From assembly GCF_003987345.1 (NCBI RefSeq), contig NZ_PIPP01000002.1, positions 62,001-126,000 on the forward strand: 64,000 nucleotides of DNA, given 5' to 3'. Positions 28,137 through 37,670 of this stretch are shown one piece after another. Made by a program: the position numbers and the translations under genes. Source of the DNA: Aliidiomarina shirensis (GTDB lineage Bacteria > Pseudomonadota > Gammaproteobacteria > Enterobacterales > Alteromonadaceae). Each line of letters opens with the position of its first letter. The stretch's first letter is position 1. Under the pieces are notes generated by a model, which worked only from the letters and a program-made list of their open reading frames with translations, had not been told where the DNA came from and searched no databases.

Positions 28137-30053
28137 TTAAAGTGCCAACATCAATCGATTGAGGCGGCGTACAAAGATACTCGGATCTTTCAAACTACCA
28201 CGCTCGGCCAAAGTTGCTTGCTCAAGTAGCAAATCAGCCCATTCACCAAAACGCTCTTCGTCTTGTTCGTCCGCCACGCGTTTCACCAACGGGTGCTCAG
28301 GGTTCAGTTCCAGAATATATTTGGTTTCCGGCACTTTCTGCCCCGCCGCTTCCATTAACTTCGCCATTTGCGTCGACATGTCATTATCGTCGGTAACGAT
28401 ACATGCAGGTGAATCGGTCAACCGGTGTGTTACCCGCACTTTTTTCACTTTTTCACCGAGCGTTTTACTAAAGCGCTCTACCGTGGTTGCAAAATCTTCT
28501 TCAAGCTTCTCTTGTTCGGCCTTATCGGCGTCATCATCAAGTGAGCCTAAATCTAAATCACCACGGGTTACGGATTGAAACTTCTTCTCTTTATAATCAG
28601 TGATATGGCTCATTAACCATTCATCAATGCGATCAGAGAGTAAAAGAACTTCTACGCCTTTTTTGCGGAAAATCTCCAACGCCGGGTTATTTTTCGCTGC
28701 CTCATAGCTATCCGCTACAATGTAGTAAATCGCTTCTTGGCCTTCTTTCATACGCTCAATATAGGCATCTAAAGATACCCGCTGTTCACTGCTATCTTCG
28801 TGGCTAGACGCGAAGCGCAATAGCTCACAAATACGTTCGATATTCGCCTGATCTTCCGCGGGGCCTTCTTTCAACACATTCCCGAAATTATCCCAGAAAC
28901 TGTTATAAGCATCGACATCATCACGCGCCAACTTCACCAAGCTTTGCAGTACTTTCTTCGTGCTGGCACTGCGCATTGAGCGCGTTACTTTGCTATCTTG
29001 CAAAATCTCCCGCGATACGTTCAGCGGCAAATCATTCGAATCGATCAAGCCACGCACGAAACGCAAATACGTTGGCATAAACTGCTCGGCGTCATCCATA
29101 ATGAATACGCGTTGCACGTAAAGTTTAATACCTTTCTGATTCTCACGATTCCATAAATCCCACGGCGCTCGTTTCGGGATATACAACAAGCTGGTGTACT
29201 CGTGCTTACCTTCAACCTTGTTGTGGCTCCAAAGCAACGGATCATCGAAATCGTGCGCTACAGTTTTGTAGAATTCTTGATATTCCTCATCGCTGATTTC
29301 GCTTTTTTCACGCAACCAGAGTGCCTTACCAGCGTTTACGGTTTCCCATTCCCCCGGCTTCGCTGCAATTTTCTCGCCATCCGGGCCTTCGCTTTCCGGT
29401 TGCTCGTCTTTCCACATTTGCACAGGAATGCTCAAGTGATCAGAGTAGGTTGTTACGATCTCGCGTAGCTTCCATTCATCCAAGAATTCTTCTTCGCCTT
29501 CGCGCAAATGCAAGGTGATATCAGTACCACGAGTTTTCTTAGTGATCGGCGCAATAGTGAATTCACCATCGCCCGCCGATTGCCATTCCACCGCTTCATC
29601 TTCAGGCGCACCGGCTTCGCGCGTGCGCACTGTTACGCGATCAGAAACGATAAAAGCGGAATAAAAGCCAACACCAAACTGACCAATAAGCTGGGAATCT
29701 TTGCTTTGATCGCCAGAAAGCTGGCTAAAGAATTCTTTGGTACCCGATTTAGCAATCGTACCTAAATTACTCATGACATCTTCGCGGTTCATACCCACGC
29801 CATTATCACTAATGGTGATACTGCGATTTTCTTTATCGATGCTCAAACGCACACGCATCTCAGCATCGCCTGCATACAAATCATTGTTCTGCAGTGCTTT
29901 GAAGCGCAGTTTATCGGCGGCATCAGAAGCATTGGAAATCAGTTCACGAAGAAAGATATCCTTATTTGAGTAAAGCGAATGAATCATCAAATGTAGAAGC
30001 TGTTTTACTTCTGTTTGAAATCCGTGTTTTTCAGCATGCTGATTCTCAGCCAT
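28137..30053 (-). CDS. htpG: HtpG, Hsp90 molecular chaperone
   Basis: A 638-residue protein with the complete three-domain Hsp90 layout. The N-terminal GHKL ATPase has [24 protein letters not shown] and [15 protein letters not shown]; the middle domain has [16 protein letters not shown] and LNVSREILQ; the C-terminal dimerisation domain ends near residue 638. It assists folding and activation of client proteins under stress. A textbook sigma32 promoter is found upstream. Gene order recR-htpG-adk as in E. coli. Confidence 0.98.
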   Translation of the reverse strand: MAENQHAEKHGFQTEVKQLLHLMIHSLYSNKDIFLRELISNASDAADKLRFKALQNNDLYAGDAEMRVRLSIDKENRSITISDNGVGMNREDVMSNLGTIAKSGTKEFFSQLSGDQSKDSQLIGQFGVGFYSAFIVSDRVTVRTREAGAPEDEAVEWQSAGDGEFTIAPITKKTRGTDITLHLREGEEEFLDEWKLREIVTTYSDHLSIPVQMWKDEQPESEGPDGEKIAAKPGEWETVNAGKALWLREKSEISDEEYQEFYKTVAHDFDDPLLWSHNKVEGKHEYTSLLYIPKRAPWDLWNRENQKGIKLYVQRVFIMDDAEQFMPTYLRFVRGLIDSNDLPLNVSREILQDSKVTRSMRSASTKKVLQSLVKLARDDVDAYNSFWDNFGNVLKEGPAEDQANIERICELLRFASSHEDSSEQRVSLDAYIERMKEGQEAIYYIVADSYEAAKNNPALEIFRKKGVEVLLLSDRIDEWLMSHITDYKEKKFQSVTRGDLDLGSLDDDADKAEQEKLEEDFATTVERFSKTLGEKVKKVRVTHRLTDSPACIVTDDNDMSTQMAKLMEAAGQKVPETKYILELNPEHPLVKRVADEQDEERFGEWADLLLEQATLAERGSLKDPSIFVRRLNRLMLAL

Positions 30054-30097
30054 GGTGATTACTCTCCTAAATTATCGTGTCATTAACCCTACACAGG

Positions 30098-30126
30098 TAA
30101 TGGGGATAAGGCGTACAGATTTCAAG
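30098..30126 (-). promoter_or_regulatory. sigma32 heat-shock promoter of htpG
   Basis: Read on the minus strand: CTTGAAA (30126-30120), a 14-bp spacer, and CCCCATTA (30105-30098). This equals the sigma32 consensus CTTGAAA-N(11-16)-CCCCATnT except for the last base. It lies 45-73 bp before the htpG start codon. Confidence 0.85.
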
Positions 30127-30155
30127 GGCAAGATTTCAGGAAGAAATTTGAGTTT

Positions 30156-30758
30156 TTATAATGATTTACGGCCGGAGAAGGCGTGGCCTAAGGTGGTGTG
30201 ATCAACATATTCCAGTTCGCCGCCAACCGGCACGCCATGTGCTATGCGGGTTGCATTGATATTATAGCGGGCAGCTAAATCAGCAATAAAGTGCGCCGTG
30301 GTATCGCCTTCCATGGTTGGGTTGGTCGCCAGAATCACTTCGTTTATGCCGCCATCTTGGAAGCGCTTTTCTAATAAATCTAAACCAATATCTGCAGGGC
30401 CAATGCCATCAAGGGGCGATAACCGGCCCATCAGCACAAAGTATTGCCCTTTATATTGGCTCGTTTGCTCCACAGCGAGCACATCCGCCGGCGATTCCAC
30501 AATACAAACCGTACCTTCCGCAGCGCGCGCTTGGTTATCGCAAATAGAACAGGTATCACCCTCGGTAAGCGTACGGCAACGTTGGCAGCGCCCAACTACC
30601 TCTAACGCATGATTAAGCGCGCTAGCGAGCTTACCGGCACCATCACGATGGCGCTCCAAAAGTTGGAACGCCATACGTTGTGCTGTTTTTTGACCCACCC
30701 CAGGAAGTATACGCAGGGATTCAATCAAAGCGGCAATGGCCGGGCTAAATGCTTTCAT
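30156..30758 (-). CDS. recR: RecR, recombination mediator protein
   Basis: A 200-residue protein with a helix-hairpin-helix ([20 protein letters not shown]), a four-cysteine zinc motif ([16 protein letters not shown]) and a Toprim domain ([16 protein letters not shown]). With RecO it loads RecA on SSB-coated DNA. Its start overlaps the ybaB stop region by one base, so both are co-translated, as in other gammaproteobacteria. Confidence 0.97.
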   Translation of the reverse strand: MKAFSPAIAALIESLRILPGVGQKTAQRMAFQLLERHRDGAGKLASALNHALEVVGRCQRCRTLTEGDTCSICDNQARAAEGTVCIVESPADVLAVEQTSQYKGQYFVLMGRLSPLDGIGPADIGLDLLEKRFQDGGINEVILATNPTMEGDTTAHFIADLAARYNINATRIAHGVPVGGELEYVDHTTLGHAFSGRKSL

Positions 30759-31090
30759 TAGAAAGGTAGTTTCATACCCGGTGGTAAACCCATACCGCCA
30801 GCAATCGAACCCATTTTCTCTTTCGAAGCCTCTTCCACACGGCGCACTGCGTCGTTCGTGGCAGCAGCGATTAAATCTTCTAGCATTTCGCGGTCATCTT
30901 CATCACCAAATAAGCTTGGATCAATGGCTACACGCTTCACGTTGTGATTGCCGTACATGGTTACTTTTACCATGCCCGCACCGGCTTCGCCGGTTACTTC
31001 CATGCTGGCAATTTCTTCTTGCGCCTTCTGCATTTTTTCCTGCATCTGTTGCGCTTGTTTCATCATGTTACCCATGCCGCCTTTAAACAT
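30758..31090 (-). CDS. ybaB: YbaB/EbfC-family nucleoid-associated protein
   Basis: A 110-residue protein rich in Met, Gln and Lys in its N-terminal helix ([20 protein letters not shown]) followed by the beta-sheet core and a C-terminal helix [19 protein letters not shown]. The family binds DNA as a dimer and compacts the nucleoid. It lies between dnaX and recR in the usual order. Confidence 0.95.
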   Translation of the reverse strand: MFKGGMGNMMKQAQQMQEKMQKAQEEIASMEVTGEAGAGMVKVTMYGNHNVKRVAIDPSLFGDEDDREMLEDLIAAATNDAVRRVEEASKEKMGSIAGGMGLPPGMKLPF

Positions 31091-31213
31091 CTGAATATCT
31101 CTCTTTTTAAAATAAAGAATTGTGCGCTACAAGCAGCGCATCACTGATTAGAACATCGGGGTTCATACCCGATTTTTCAACCCTTTGTAAGCATATAAAA
31201 CACCAGCTCAAGA

Positions 31214-33424
31214 TTAGTGCAGCACATCAACTTTTTTTAATTCTGCCGCAAAATTATTCTGCAACTGCTGTATTCCCGGATGCGCCGCCACGCGCGCTTG
31301 CGCATCCTTCAATAACTTAGCATCGATTTCTTGCTGAATTCTAAATGGTGTACGTTCTGGAGCGCCCGTTTTTATCTGTAGGCGCTCCACGTTCATGATT
31401 TTACCGAGCTCATGCTTGATACTGGCATCCATGTGGCCAGAAAGAAGCCCTTGCTGCGCGGCATCGACTTCCAGTATTAGGCGGTCGTCAGCTTGATGCA
31501 GCATAGAGTGCAGGAGTACCTGCCGCGTGCGGCCTACAATATTCATTTGCTCAATCGTAGCTGCCCACTCATCCACTTGCGCAGCCGCAACTATTTTCTT
31601 CGCGCCTACTGACGGTTCGGTAGCTTGCGAATCCTGCACATCAGCTGTTGCCGTCTGTTCGGGCTTTGCCTCTATCACCGGTTTATTACTAACACGTGGC
31701 TCTTCGCTCACCGTAGGGAGTTCGTTAGTTACCGCCGCTTCTGAATTGTCTTTCTCTAAGTTTTGTTCAACACGCGGCGGTTCAACTTCGGCCGAACGCA
31801 CTTCCGAGGATTGCGTTGCTGGCTGTTCTGCGCTTGCATTCGAGGCCGGTGTGCTTTTGCTGGTATCCGCTCGTTTAGCGGCTAACCGCTGACGCGTTGC
31901 CAACAATGAACTTAAATCCGATGTTGTTGATTGGGGTACCACGTTTTTATTCTCACTCAGCTGAGTGTTATTTGTGTCTGAACTAGACTGGACAGAACTG
32001 GGCTGGGCGGAACTGGAATCTGCTGCGGTGGAATTCGAAAGCCCCGCAGCTTGCGCTTCAATATGCGCTTGTTCGGCATACAAGCTCTCGTATTCTTCCT
32101 CATCTTCTTCAATAAAACCCGGAACTTCATGATCAGTAAATTCGGGCTTCTGAGTATCAACAGAAGCCGCTTCTTTATCTTCCGCTGAGGCCTCTTTATC
32201 GTCCGCTGAGGGCTCTTTGTCCTGGGCTAAAGGCTCTTTGCCTTGGGCTAAAGGCTCTTCATACGCTTGCGGGGCCGGCTCAGCGGCTGGCTTCTGTTCG
32301 CTAGCTTGTGGCTTTCCCCCAGTAACGGGCGCTCCAACCGCCGGACGAAACGCAAGTAAACGCAGTAATGTCATCTCCACGCCACTGAAGGCATCGGGCG
32401 CATAAGCCAATTCACGCCGGCCTTCCAATACCATGCGGTAATACACCTGCACTACCGCTGGATCTATTTTCTTGGCTAACGCGAGCATTTGTTGTTGATG
32501 TTCATGCAACTCAGGATCAAGCATGTTCGGCGCAACCTGTGCTAACGCCAACTGATGTAATATCCCCTGCAACTCAGATAGCACACCGGCAATATCTGGT
32601 ACCTTATCGACCAAACCACGCAAACCATCGAGCACTCGATTTACATCGCCATCAGCGATATCGTTCAGCAGCGCAAGGAGGTTATGGTTATCGATACGGC
32701 CCAACATCTGCGCTACTTCTTGCTCGTTTACCCGCTGATCACCTTGAGCAATCGCTTGATCGGTAAGGCTTAATGCATCGCGCATACTGCCACTAGCAGA
32801 ACGCGCTAGCAGCGCTAACGCAGCCGGTTCAAAAGGAATCTTTTCAGCTTCTAATATGTGCTGCAGTTGGCCAGTAATTTCATCGCGCGTAAGCGCTCGC
32901 AAACTAAACTGTAAACAGCGCGATAATACGGTAACGGGTAACTTATCTGGGTCTGTAGTAGCAAGTACAAATACCACGTGCGGAGGTGGCTCTTCTAAGG
33001 TTTTCAAGAGCGCATTAAAACTGTGCCGCGAAAGCATGTGTACTTCATCGATTAAGTACACCTTATAACGGCCAGAAGTGGGGCGATACTGCACGTTTTC
33101 TAGAATTTCTCGGGTGTCTTCAACTTTTGTGCGTGATGCGGCATCAATTTCCATCAGGTCTACAAAGCGCCCTGCTTCGATATCAATACAGGCGGAACAT
33201 TCGCCGCAAGGAGTGGGCGTGATGCCGGTAGCACAATTTAAACTACGGGAGAGGATCCGTGCAATGGTGGTTTTACCAACCCCACGGGTACCGGTAAGCA
33301 AATAAGCATGATGTAAACGCTGGTGGGTGAGCGCGTTAGTGAGTGCTTGCAACACGTGTTGTTGCCCTACCACTTCACCAAAGTTACGCGGCCGCCATTT
33401 CCGTGCCAGCACTTGGTAACTCAT
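31214..33424 (-). CDS. dnaX: DnaX, DNA polymerase III subunit tau (and possibly gamma)
   Basis: A 736-residue clamp-loader ATPase. Domains I-III (about 1-370): Walker A GTRGVGKTTIARILSRSL, zinc motif CATGITPTPCGECSAC, Walker B LIDEVHMLS, SRC motif LSRCLQF. Domain IV (about 375-600) is a low-complexity, acidic linker with a 7-residue tandem repeat (K-E-P-L-A-Q-D type) and many Ser/Thr/Glu. Domain V (about 610-736) is the polymerase-binding tau end. I see no A6G-type frameshift site in the middle of the gene, so a short gamma form is not obvious from sequence. It is followed by ybaB after 123 bp. Confidence 0.96.
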   Translation of the reverse strand: MSYQVLARKWRPRNFGEVVGQQHVLQALTNALTHQRLHHAYLLTGTRGVGKTTIARILSRSLNCATGITPTPCGECSACIDIEAGRFVDLMEIDAASRTKVEDTREILENVQYRPTSGRYKVYLIDEVHMLSRHSFNALLKTLEEPPPHVVFVLATTDPDKLPVTVLSRCLQFSLRALTRDEITGQLQHILEAEKIPFEPAALALLARSASGSMRDALSLTDQAIAQGDQRVNEQEVAQMLGRIDNHNLLALLNDIADGDVNRVLDGLRGLVDKVPDIAGVLSELQGILHQLALAQVAPNMLDPELHEHQQQMLALAKKIDPAVVQVYYRMVLEGRRELAYAPDAFSGVEMTLLRLLAFRPAVGAPVTGGKPQASEQKPAAEPAPQAYEEPLAQGKEPLAQDKEPSADDKEASAEDKEAASVDTQKPEFTDHEVPGFIEEDEEEYESLYAEQAHIEAQAAGLSNSTAADSSSAQPSSVQSSSDTNNTQLSENKNVVPQSTTSDLSSLLATRQRLAAKRADTSKSTPASNASAEQPATQSSEVRSAEVEPPRVEQNLEKDNSEAAVTNELPTVSEEPRVSNKPVIEAKPEQTATADVQDSQATEPSVGAKKIVAAAQVDEWAATIEQMNIVGRTRQVLLHSMLHQADDRLILEVDAAQQGLLSGHMDASIKHELGKIMNVERLQIKTGAPERTPFRIQQEIDAKLLKDAQARVAAHPGIQQLQNNFAAELKKVDVLH
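32169..32259 (-). repeat. 21-bp tandem repeat inside the dnaX linker
   Basis: Four 21-bp units plus a partial fifth encode K-E-(P/A)-(L/S)-A-(Q/D/E)-(G/D) repeats in the disordered linker between the clamp-loader and polymerase-binding parts. The frame is kept. Copy number probably varies between strains. Confidence 0.8.
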
Positions 33425-33478
33425 GCAGCCTCCAGTATTTTATTTGGGTTCTATAAAGCGAAGTTTTAAGCTTCGCAG

Positions 33479-34036
33479 TTATTCATCAAAAGCGCAAATG
33501 GCATAGCTATTTACGCCAATTCTATCCATTTCTTTGCGGCCACCTAAATGTAGAAGCTCGCACACGAATGCTGTTTCAACGATTGTAGCCGGAGAGTTTC
33601 GAACTAACTCAACCGCTGCTGTCATCGTGCCGCCGGTAGCTAACATATCATCCATAATGATCACTTTATCTCGAGCTTTCAACGAATCTTTATGCAGCTC
33701 TAAAATATCATCACCATATTCAAGGGTATAACTTGTTGAATATACTTCACGTGGCAATTTGCCCGCTTTACGAATAAGGGTTAAGCCGATTCCTAAACGG
33801 TCCGCAAGTGCCGCAGAGAAAATAAAGCCACGCGCTTCAATAGCAACAACCTGGGTTAATCCCATATTGTCATATCGTTCCGCGAACAAATCGATACTAT
33901 TGCGCAAGGCGCGCGGATCTTGCAAGGCGGGTGTGATATCCCGAAACGTTATTCCCGGCTTTGGAAAATCAACAACCGGCATAATTCTGCGCGCAATATA
34001 ATTCCCGCGCATGTCTGCTGCTACATTATGAGTCAT
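33479..34036 (-). CDS. apt: adenine phosphoribosyltransferase
   Basis: A 185-residue purine salvage enzyme making AMP from adenine and PRPP. The N-terminal hood region VVDFPKPGITFRDITPALQD, the AIEARGFIFSAALADRLG loop and the PRPP motif VIIMDDMLATGGTMTAA identify it. The order apt-dnaX is conserved; 54 bp separate them. The response regulator gene ends 11 bp upstream, so they may be co-transcribed. Confidence 0.96.
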   Translation of the reverse strand: MTHNVAADMRGNYIARRIMPVVDFPKPGITFRDITPALQDPRALRNSIDLFAERYDNMGLTQVVAIEARGFIFSAALADRLGIGLTLIRKAGKLPREVYSTSYTLEYGDDILELHKDSLKARDKVIIMDDMLATGGTMTAAVELVRNSPATIVETAFVCELLHLGGRKEMDRIGVNSYAICAFDE

Positions 34037-34047
34037 CGGCTACCCAC

Positions 34048-34428
34048 TCAGGCCACTACACTTGACTGTGTTAACTGGCGAAGTTTAAAAAGTAGTAAAT
34101 CCGCATCAAGCGGCTTACCCAAAACCAAATCAGCGCCGCAGCGTTCTGCTTTCGCAGAAATTTGCTCGGGGTCTGAAGTCGTCATTAAAAGCAGAGGTGT
34201 TTGCGCATAAGGCGTTTCATCTCTGAGATTCTTAATCAATAAAATGCCATCCATTAGTGGCATTTTATGATCCGTTAATACTACATCAAAGTGCTCAAGC
34301 TTGGCGCGATTCAAACCATCTAATCCATCGACAGCGATTGTTACGGTAAAGGGCGTTTGCTTAAGTATTTGTACAATATTTTCGCGCGTGCGCGCGTTGT
34401 CTTCAACCAACAGCAATGATAATGCCAT
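34048..34428 (-). CDS. single-domain response regulator (CheY-like receiver)
   Basis: A 126-residue protein consisting of a receiver domain only. LLLVEDN gives the acidic pocket (Glu9, Asp10), VVLTDHKMPLMDG the phospho-acceptor Asp53, LLLMTTSD the switch Thr and LGKPLD the conserved Lys105. There is no output domain. It could relay phosphate between kinases or bind a target. The orphan YfiR-domain histidine kinase at 14.7-16.7 kb is a possible but unproven partner. Confidence 0.9.
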   Translation of the reverse strand: MALSLLLVEDNARTRENIVQILKQTPFTVTIAVDGLDGLNRAKLEHFDVVLTDHKMPLMDGILLIKNLRDETPYAQTPLLLMTTSDPEQISAKAERCGADLVLGKPLDADLLLFKLRQLTQSSVVA

Positions 34429-34484
34429 GATACGTTCCTATAATAGCGCAGCAGGCTTCCCTGAACTCGCTTAAGTTCCAGCAA

Positions 34485-34610
34485 CTAAGCTAAAAATAAG
34501 GTCACTAATCGTAAAACAGGTGTGAGTAACGCAATACCCACAAATACTGCCAACGCGAGCAATAAATGCCACACGTTACTTTGATCTTTAAAAGAGTCAT
34601 GATTTGACAT
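34485..34610 (-). CDS. small single-span membrane protein, 41 residues
   Basis: A short minus-strand frame with a good ribosome site (TGAGGAATATTTG before the ATG at 34610). The product has a polar N-terminus (MSNHDSFKDQSNVWH) and one long hydrophobic stretch (about residues 16-40) ending in LRLVTLFLA. It lies between the response regulator and the terminator of the TonB operon. I do not recognise a family. The ribosome site and transmembrane pattern support a real gene. Confidence 0.55.
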   Translation of the reverse strand: MSNHDSFKDQSNVWHLLLALAVFVGIALLTPVLRLVTLFLA

Positions 34611-34720
34611 CAAATATTCCTCAGTACATCTACAACGGGCAAGGATCATATCTGATCTAGACGATTTAAGAAAGGTTCAAGCGTAAAGCTATCGCTAAGG
34701 GTAATAAATATAAGCAATAA

Positions 34721-34748
34721 AAAAACCCTGCTTAAAAGCAGGGTTTTT
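34721..34748 (-). terminator. terminator downstream of the TonB operon (bidirectional)
   Basis: Inverted repeat with core ACCCTGCTT / AAGCAGGGT, flanked by A5 and T5 so that it can terminate on either strand. It is 48 bp beyond the stop of the TPR gene at the end of the TonB operon. Confidence 0.85.
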
Positions 34749-34795
34749 ATACGTCAGAACATCATTTAATGCACATGCATTCAACTTTTCTGACC

Positions 34796-36106
34796 TTAGA
34801 TATCTACACCACGACGTGACGCAGTATCTTTAATGTACTGAGCCCAGCCTTCAGCATTCCGGCGCGTGCTGCTGTAACCTTTAGCACGTTCCGCCGCATC
34901 ATAGGCTTGGCGGTATTGATTACTATAAAAGTAAGCTTCCGCCAGAGACATATACAAACGACCGGCATCTTCACCACTTGGTGTCAATTCAATCGCTGAG
35001 CGGAAAGGCGCTACTGCTTGACGATATTCTTCAGCAAGTAGTAAGGCTTCTCCTTGACGGCGATTGTAATCGATACGATCGTTGTTGTTGTCTGCTTCTC
35101 TAACCGCTTTCGCGTACTCTGCAGCAGATTTCGAAAATTCTCGAGCTGTGTTGTAAGACCGAGCAGCTGTTGCGTAGTTACGAGCAGTTTGCTCAATATC
35201 GCCTGATTCCATATGACGTGACATTACTTCAGCAGCATAAAATGGTACTGAGTTGTTCGCATATAATTGAACCAGAGCGCGATAATCATTCGATGACCGG
35301 AAGTAGCCTGCATCGTATGCTATACGCATAGTTGATAATGCTTTTTCATACTGCTCACTCAGGTTATACATCATGCCGAGTTGTACCCACCAAGCGCGTT
35401 CGTTTGGTAGTGCAACAACACCACGTTCTAACACTGAAATCGTTTCAGGAACATTTCCTGCTTCGTAGTTAGCAGCAATCATCAACACGTACGGGTTGCG
35501 ATGCGGCTCATCCATGTTTTCCAATGCTTTTTCCGCTAATGGACTTACCCGATCATATTGCTTTAATTCCATATGGGCAGATGCCATACGAATCAATACA
35601 TCAGGGTTCCACTCACCAGTAAACTGCAAAAACTCACGGAGGATTTCGAGTGCTTCTTCGAAATTTTCTTCCATTAGTTGCAAGTTACCCAGCAATTGTA
35701 GCGAAGCAGCATGGTCAGCATGGCTTAGCAAGTTAGGCGCAATTGATTTCTCTAATTCAGCTATCGCTTTGCGATTCGCTGAATCATCACCCTCTACACT
35801 TGCCCACATCGTACCAAGAAAACGAGCCACATAAGCGACATCGTAATCAGTACGTGCTGGAGCTTCTTCAAGCTCTGCAATAGCACCGCGAATATCATCG
35901 GCTTCATACAGTTCATAAGCTGTCATAACACGACGGGCCACTCGTTCTCCCAATGCTTGCGAGCGACGATTATCTTTCGCTCGTTGCAACTCATCTGCCG
36001 TTGGAATTGTAAATCCAACGTCAGAGTCTTGCTGTGCATTGGCAGAGGCAAGAGTAAAACCCATGGCGACAACCACAGCACACACTATTGTTGTGATAGT
36101 TTTCAT
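34796..36106 (-). CDS. TPR protein of the TonB energising operon
   Basis: A 436-residue exported protein with a cleavable signal peptide (ends near ASANAQ, residue 25). From about residue 55 onward it is made of helical repeats of TPR type (for example QLLGNLQLMEENFEEALEIL and LYMSLAEAYFYSNQYRQAYD). Proteins of this kind are encoded at the end of TonB2-type operons in Vibrio and Shewanella relatives, but their task is not settled; a scaffold in the periplasm is the usual idea. It starts 3 bp after the tonB stop. Confidence 0.85.
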   Translation of the reverse strand: MKTITTIVCAVVVAMGFTLASANAQQDSDVGFTIPTADELQRAKDNRRSQALGERVARRVMTAYELYEADDIRGAIAELEEAPARTDYDVAYVARFLGTMWASVEGDDSANRKAIAELEKSIAPNLLSHADHAASLQLLGNLQLMEENFEEALEILREFLQFTGEWNPDVLIRMASAHMELKQYDRVSPLAEKALENMDEPHRNPYVLMIAANYEAGNVPETISVLERGVVALPNERAWWVQLGMMYNLSEQYEKALSTMRIAYDAGYFRSSNDYRALVQLYANNSVPFYAAEVMSRHMESGDIEQTARNYATAARSYNTAREFSKSAAEYAKAVREADNNNDRIDYNRRQGEALLLAEEYRQAVAPFRSAIELTPSGEDAGRLYMSLAEAYFYSNQYRQAYDAAERAKGYSSTRRNAEGWAQYIKDTASRRGVDI

Positions 36107-36109
36107 GAA

Positions 36110-36733
36110 TTAACTCCCGTCCATATTAAAGTCTAATTGAACCGTAAGACCTTCTTGACGCTGTGCCTGACCATCAACAATTTTAGGCGCATAACGCCAC
36201 CGAGCTAGTGCACGGCGTGCTTCTTGGTCGAATACTCGACGTGGATTAGCATCAATGATTTCGATGTCAGTAACACCACCGGTCTCATCGATAGTAAAGC
36301 GCAGTTGCACCCAGCCTTCAATACCGTCTCGCGCCGCTGCTGGCGGATAACGAGGCTCAACACGAACTATTGGTTGAGCGTCTCCATCGCGGCCCAAGCC
36401 TGCACTAGGATCACCTAGCCCAGCACCTGCACCACCGAGGTCAACACCGCCGATATCCATATTAAAGGATACTGAATCGTCAGAGGCATCCGGTTCACTT
36501 TGCGGTGTTTCCGGTGGAGTCTCTGGCGGCTCCGGAGGCGGCGGCGGCGTACGACGACGCGCTTCTGCTTCCGGTTCCGGTGGTGCTGAAACGATATCAA
36601 TGGTGGTTGGAGCTTCAGGCGGTTCTGCCCGACGATCGCCACCACTGATTAGGTATGCCATGAAGACAAACAGTAAAAAGGTGACCGCCGCGCCTAGTAA
36701 TATTGATACTAAGATGCGCACCATATCAGTCAT
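36110..36733 (-). CDS. tonB: energy transducer TonB
   Basis: A 207-residue TonB of the TonB2 type. An N-terminal membrane helix (about residues 8-30) is followed by a Pro/Glu-rich stretch with repeated PPPP and PEPE-like patterns, a short Gly-rich linker, and the C-terminal domain VEPRYPPAAARDGIEGWVQL ... RRALARWRYAPKIVDG ending QLDFNMDGS. It transmits the force made by ExbB/ExbD to outer-membrane receptors. It overlaps exbD by 8 bp. Confidence 0.94.
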   Translation of the reverse strand: MTDMVRILVSILLGAAVTFLLFVFMAYLISGGDRRAEPPEAPTTIDIVSAPPEPEAEARRRTPPPPPEPPETPPETPQSEPDASDDSVSFNMDIGGVDLGGAGAGLGDPSAGLGRDGDAQPIVRVEPRYPPAAARDGIEGWVQLRFTIDETGGVTDIEIIDANPRRVFDQEARRALARWRYAPKIVDGQAQRQEGLTVQLDFNMDGS

Positions 36734-37127
36734 TCTCCGCTGCTATTGAAATCTGGGCAATACCGGCTTCTTTAACTTGGTCCATAACTTTAACGACGAT
36801 CCCGTGACGGGCTCCTTCGTCAGCTTGAATAACCACCATATCAGTTGGCTGCTCAGCTAGGAGACGTTCCAAGTTAGCGGCTACCCGCTCCACATCTACT
36901 TGACGACGGTCCATCCATACCTCACCGTTTTCACGGATTGCTATGAAGATGTTGGCCGACGGCTTCTGTGTCGCTTGTGATGCTTCAGGACGATTTACAT
37001 CAATACCTGCTTCTTTCACAAACGATGTTGTAACGATAAAGAAGATCAACATGATGAACACGATGTCGAGCATCGGGGTCATATCTAGTGTTGCTTCTTC
37101 TTCTTCGCGTAAACGTTTACGTGCCAT
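36726..37127 (-). CDS. exbD: ExbD/TolR-family biopolymer transport protein
   Basis: A 133-residue protein with a single N-terminal membrane helix containing the essential Asp in LDMTPMLDIVFIMLIFFIV and a periplasmic domain. It forms the proton channel with ExbB. The cytosolic tail MARKRLREEEEATL is short, as in the ExbD2 group. Stop overlaps the tonB start; exbB is 12 bp upstream. Confidence 0.95.
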   Translation of the reverse strand: MARKRLREEEEATLDMTPMLDIVFIMLIFFIVTTSFVKEAGIDVNRPEASQATQKPSANIFIAIRENGEVWMDRRQVDVERVAANLERLLAEQPTDMVVIQADEGARHGIVVKVMDQVKEAGIAQISIAAEND

Positions 37128-37139
37128 AATTCTTCTCTC

Positions 37140-37667
37140 TTAATGATGAGGCAGACTATCAATCAGGTTTTCTTTAGCTGCTTTAACGCGCGCATCTAAG
37201 CGCTGAGCAAAGAACATACCCGATAGAGCTGCAACCATTCCCGCCATTGTCGGAATCGTAGCCATCGAGATACCGCCTGCCATCAGACGAGGGTTACCGG
37301 TTCCTTGAACTGCCATAATTTCAAAAACAGTCATCATCCCCGTAACCGTACCAAGTAATCCAACAAGTGGACAAATGGCAATCATCGTCTTCAGCACCAG
37401 CATCCGCGCTGACAGTTTTTCGGACGCTTGCGAAACCCATGCATCACGGATTCTATGTGCGTACCAGGAGGTGGTGTCTTTACGTTCGTTCCACTCTTTG
37501 ATGATTTGATCCCGTTCCTTCGGGAACACACCAAGGAGATACCACCAGCGCTCAACCATAACAATCCACATGATTAAAAGCGCGGCGAACACCATATATA
37601 AAACGTCACCACCTGTGCCAATAAAATCCCTGACAGTTTCCCAAAGTCCTATCAGGTACAATTGCAT
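37140..37667 (-). CDS. exbB: ExbB/MotA/TolQ-family proton channel protein
   Basis: A 175-residue three-helix protein, the short ExbB2 form. The conserved block AICPLVGLLGTVTGMMTVFEIM and the following GTGNPRLMAGGISMATIPTMAGMV show the family. It energises TonB by proton flow together with ExbD. It is 3 bp downstream of the larger MotA/TolQ-family protein, as in other TtpC-ExbB2-ExbD2-TonB2 operons. Confidence 0.94.
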   Translation of the reverse strand: MQLYLIGLWETVRDFIGTGGDVLYMVFAALLIMWIVMVERWWYLLGVFPKERDQIIKEWNERKDTTSWYAHRIRDAWVSQASEKLSARMLVLKTMIAICPLVGLLGTVTGMMTVFEIMAVQGTGNPRLMAGGISMATIPTMAGMVAALSGMFFAQRLDARVKAAKENLIDSLPHH

Positions 37668-37670
37668 GGC

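Noticed and set aside
31155-31177. Hairpin ATCGGG/CCCGAT followed by T5 on the plus strand, between ybaB and dnaX
   Set aside because: It would terminate only antisense transcription; the stem is six bases and no plus-strand gene is near.
31221-31235. A7G run at the end of dnaX as programmed frameshift site
   Set aside because: It is within the last codons, where a shift would only change the C-terminal tip and would not produce a gamma subunit.
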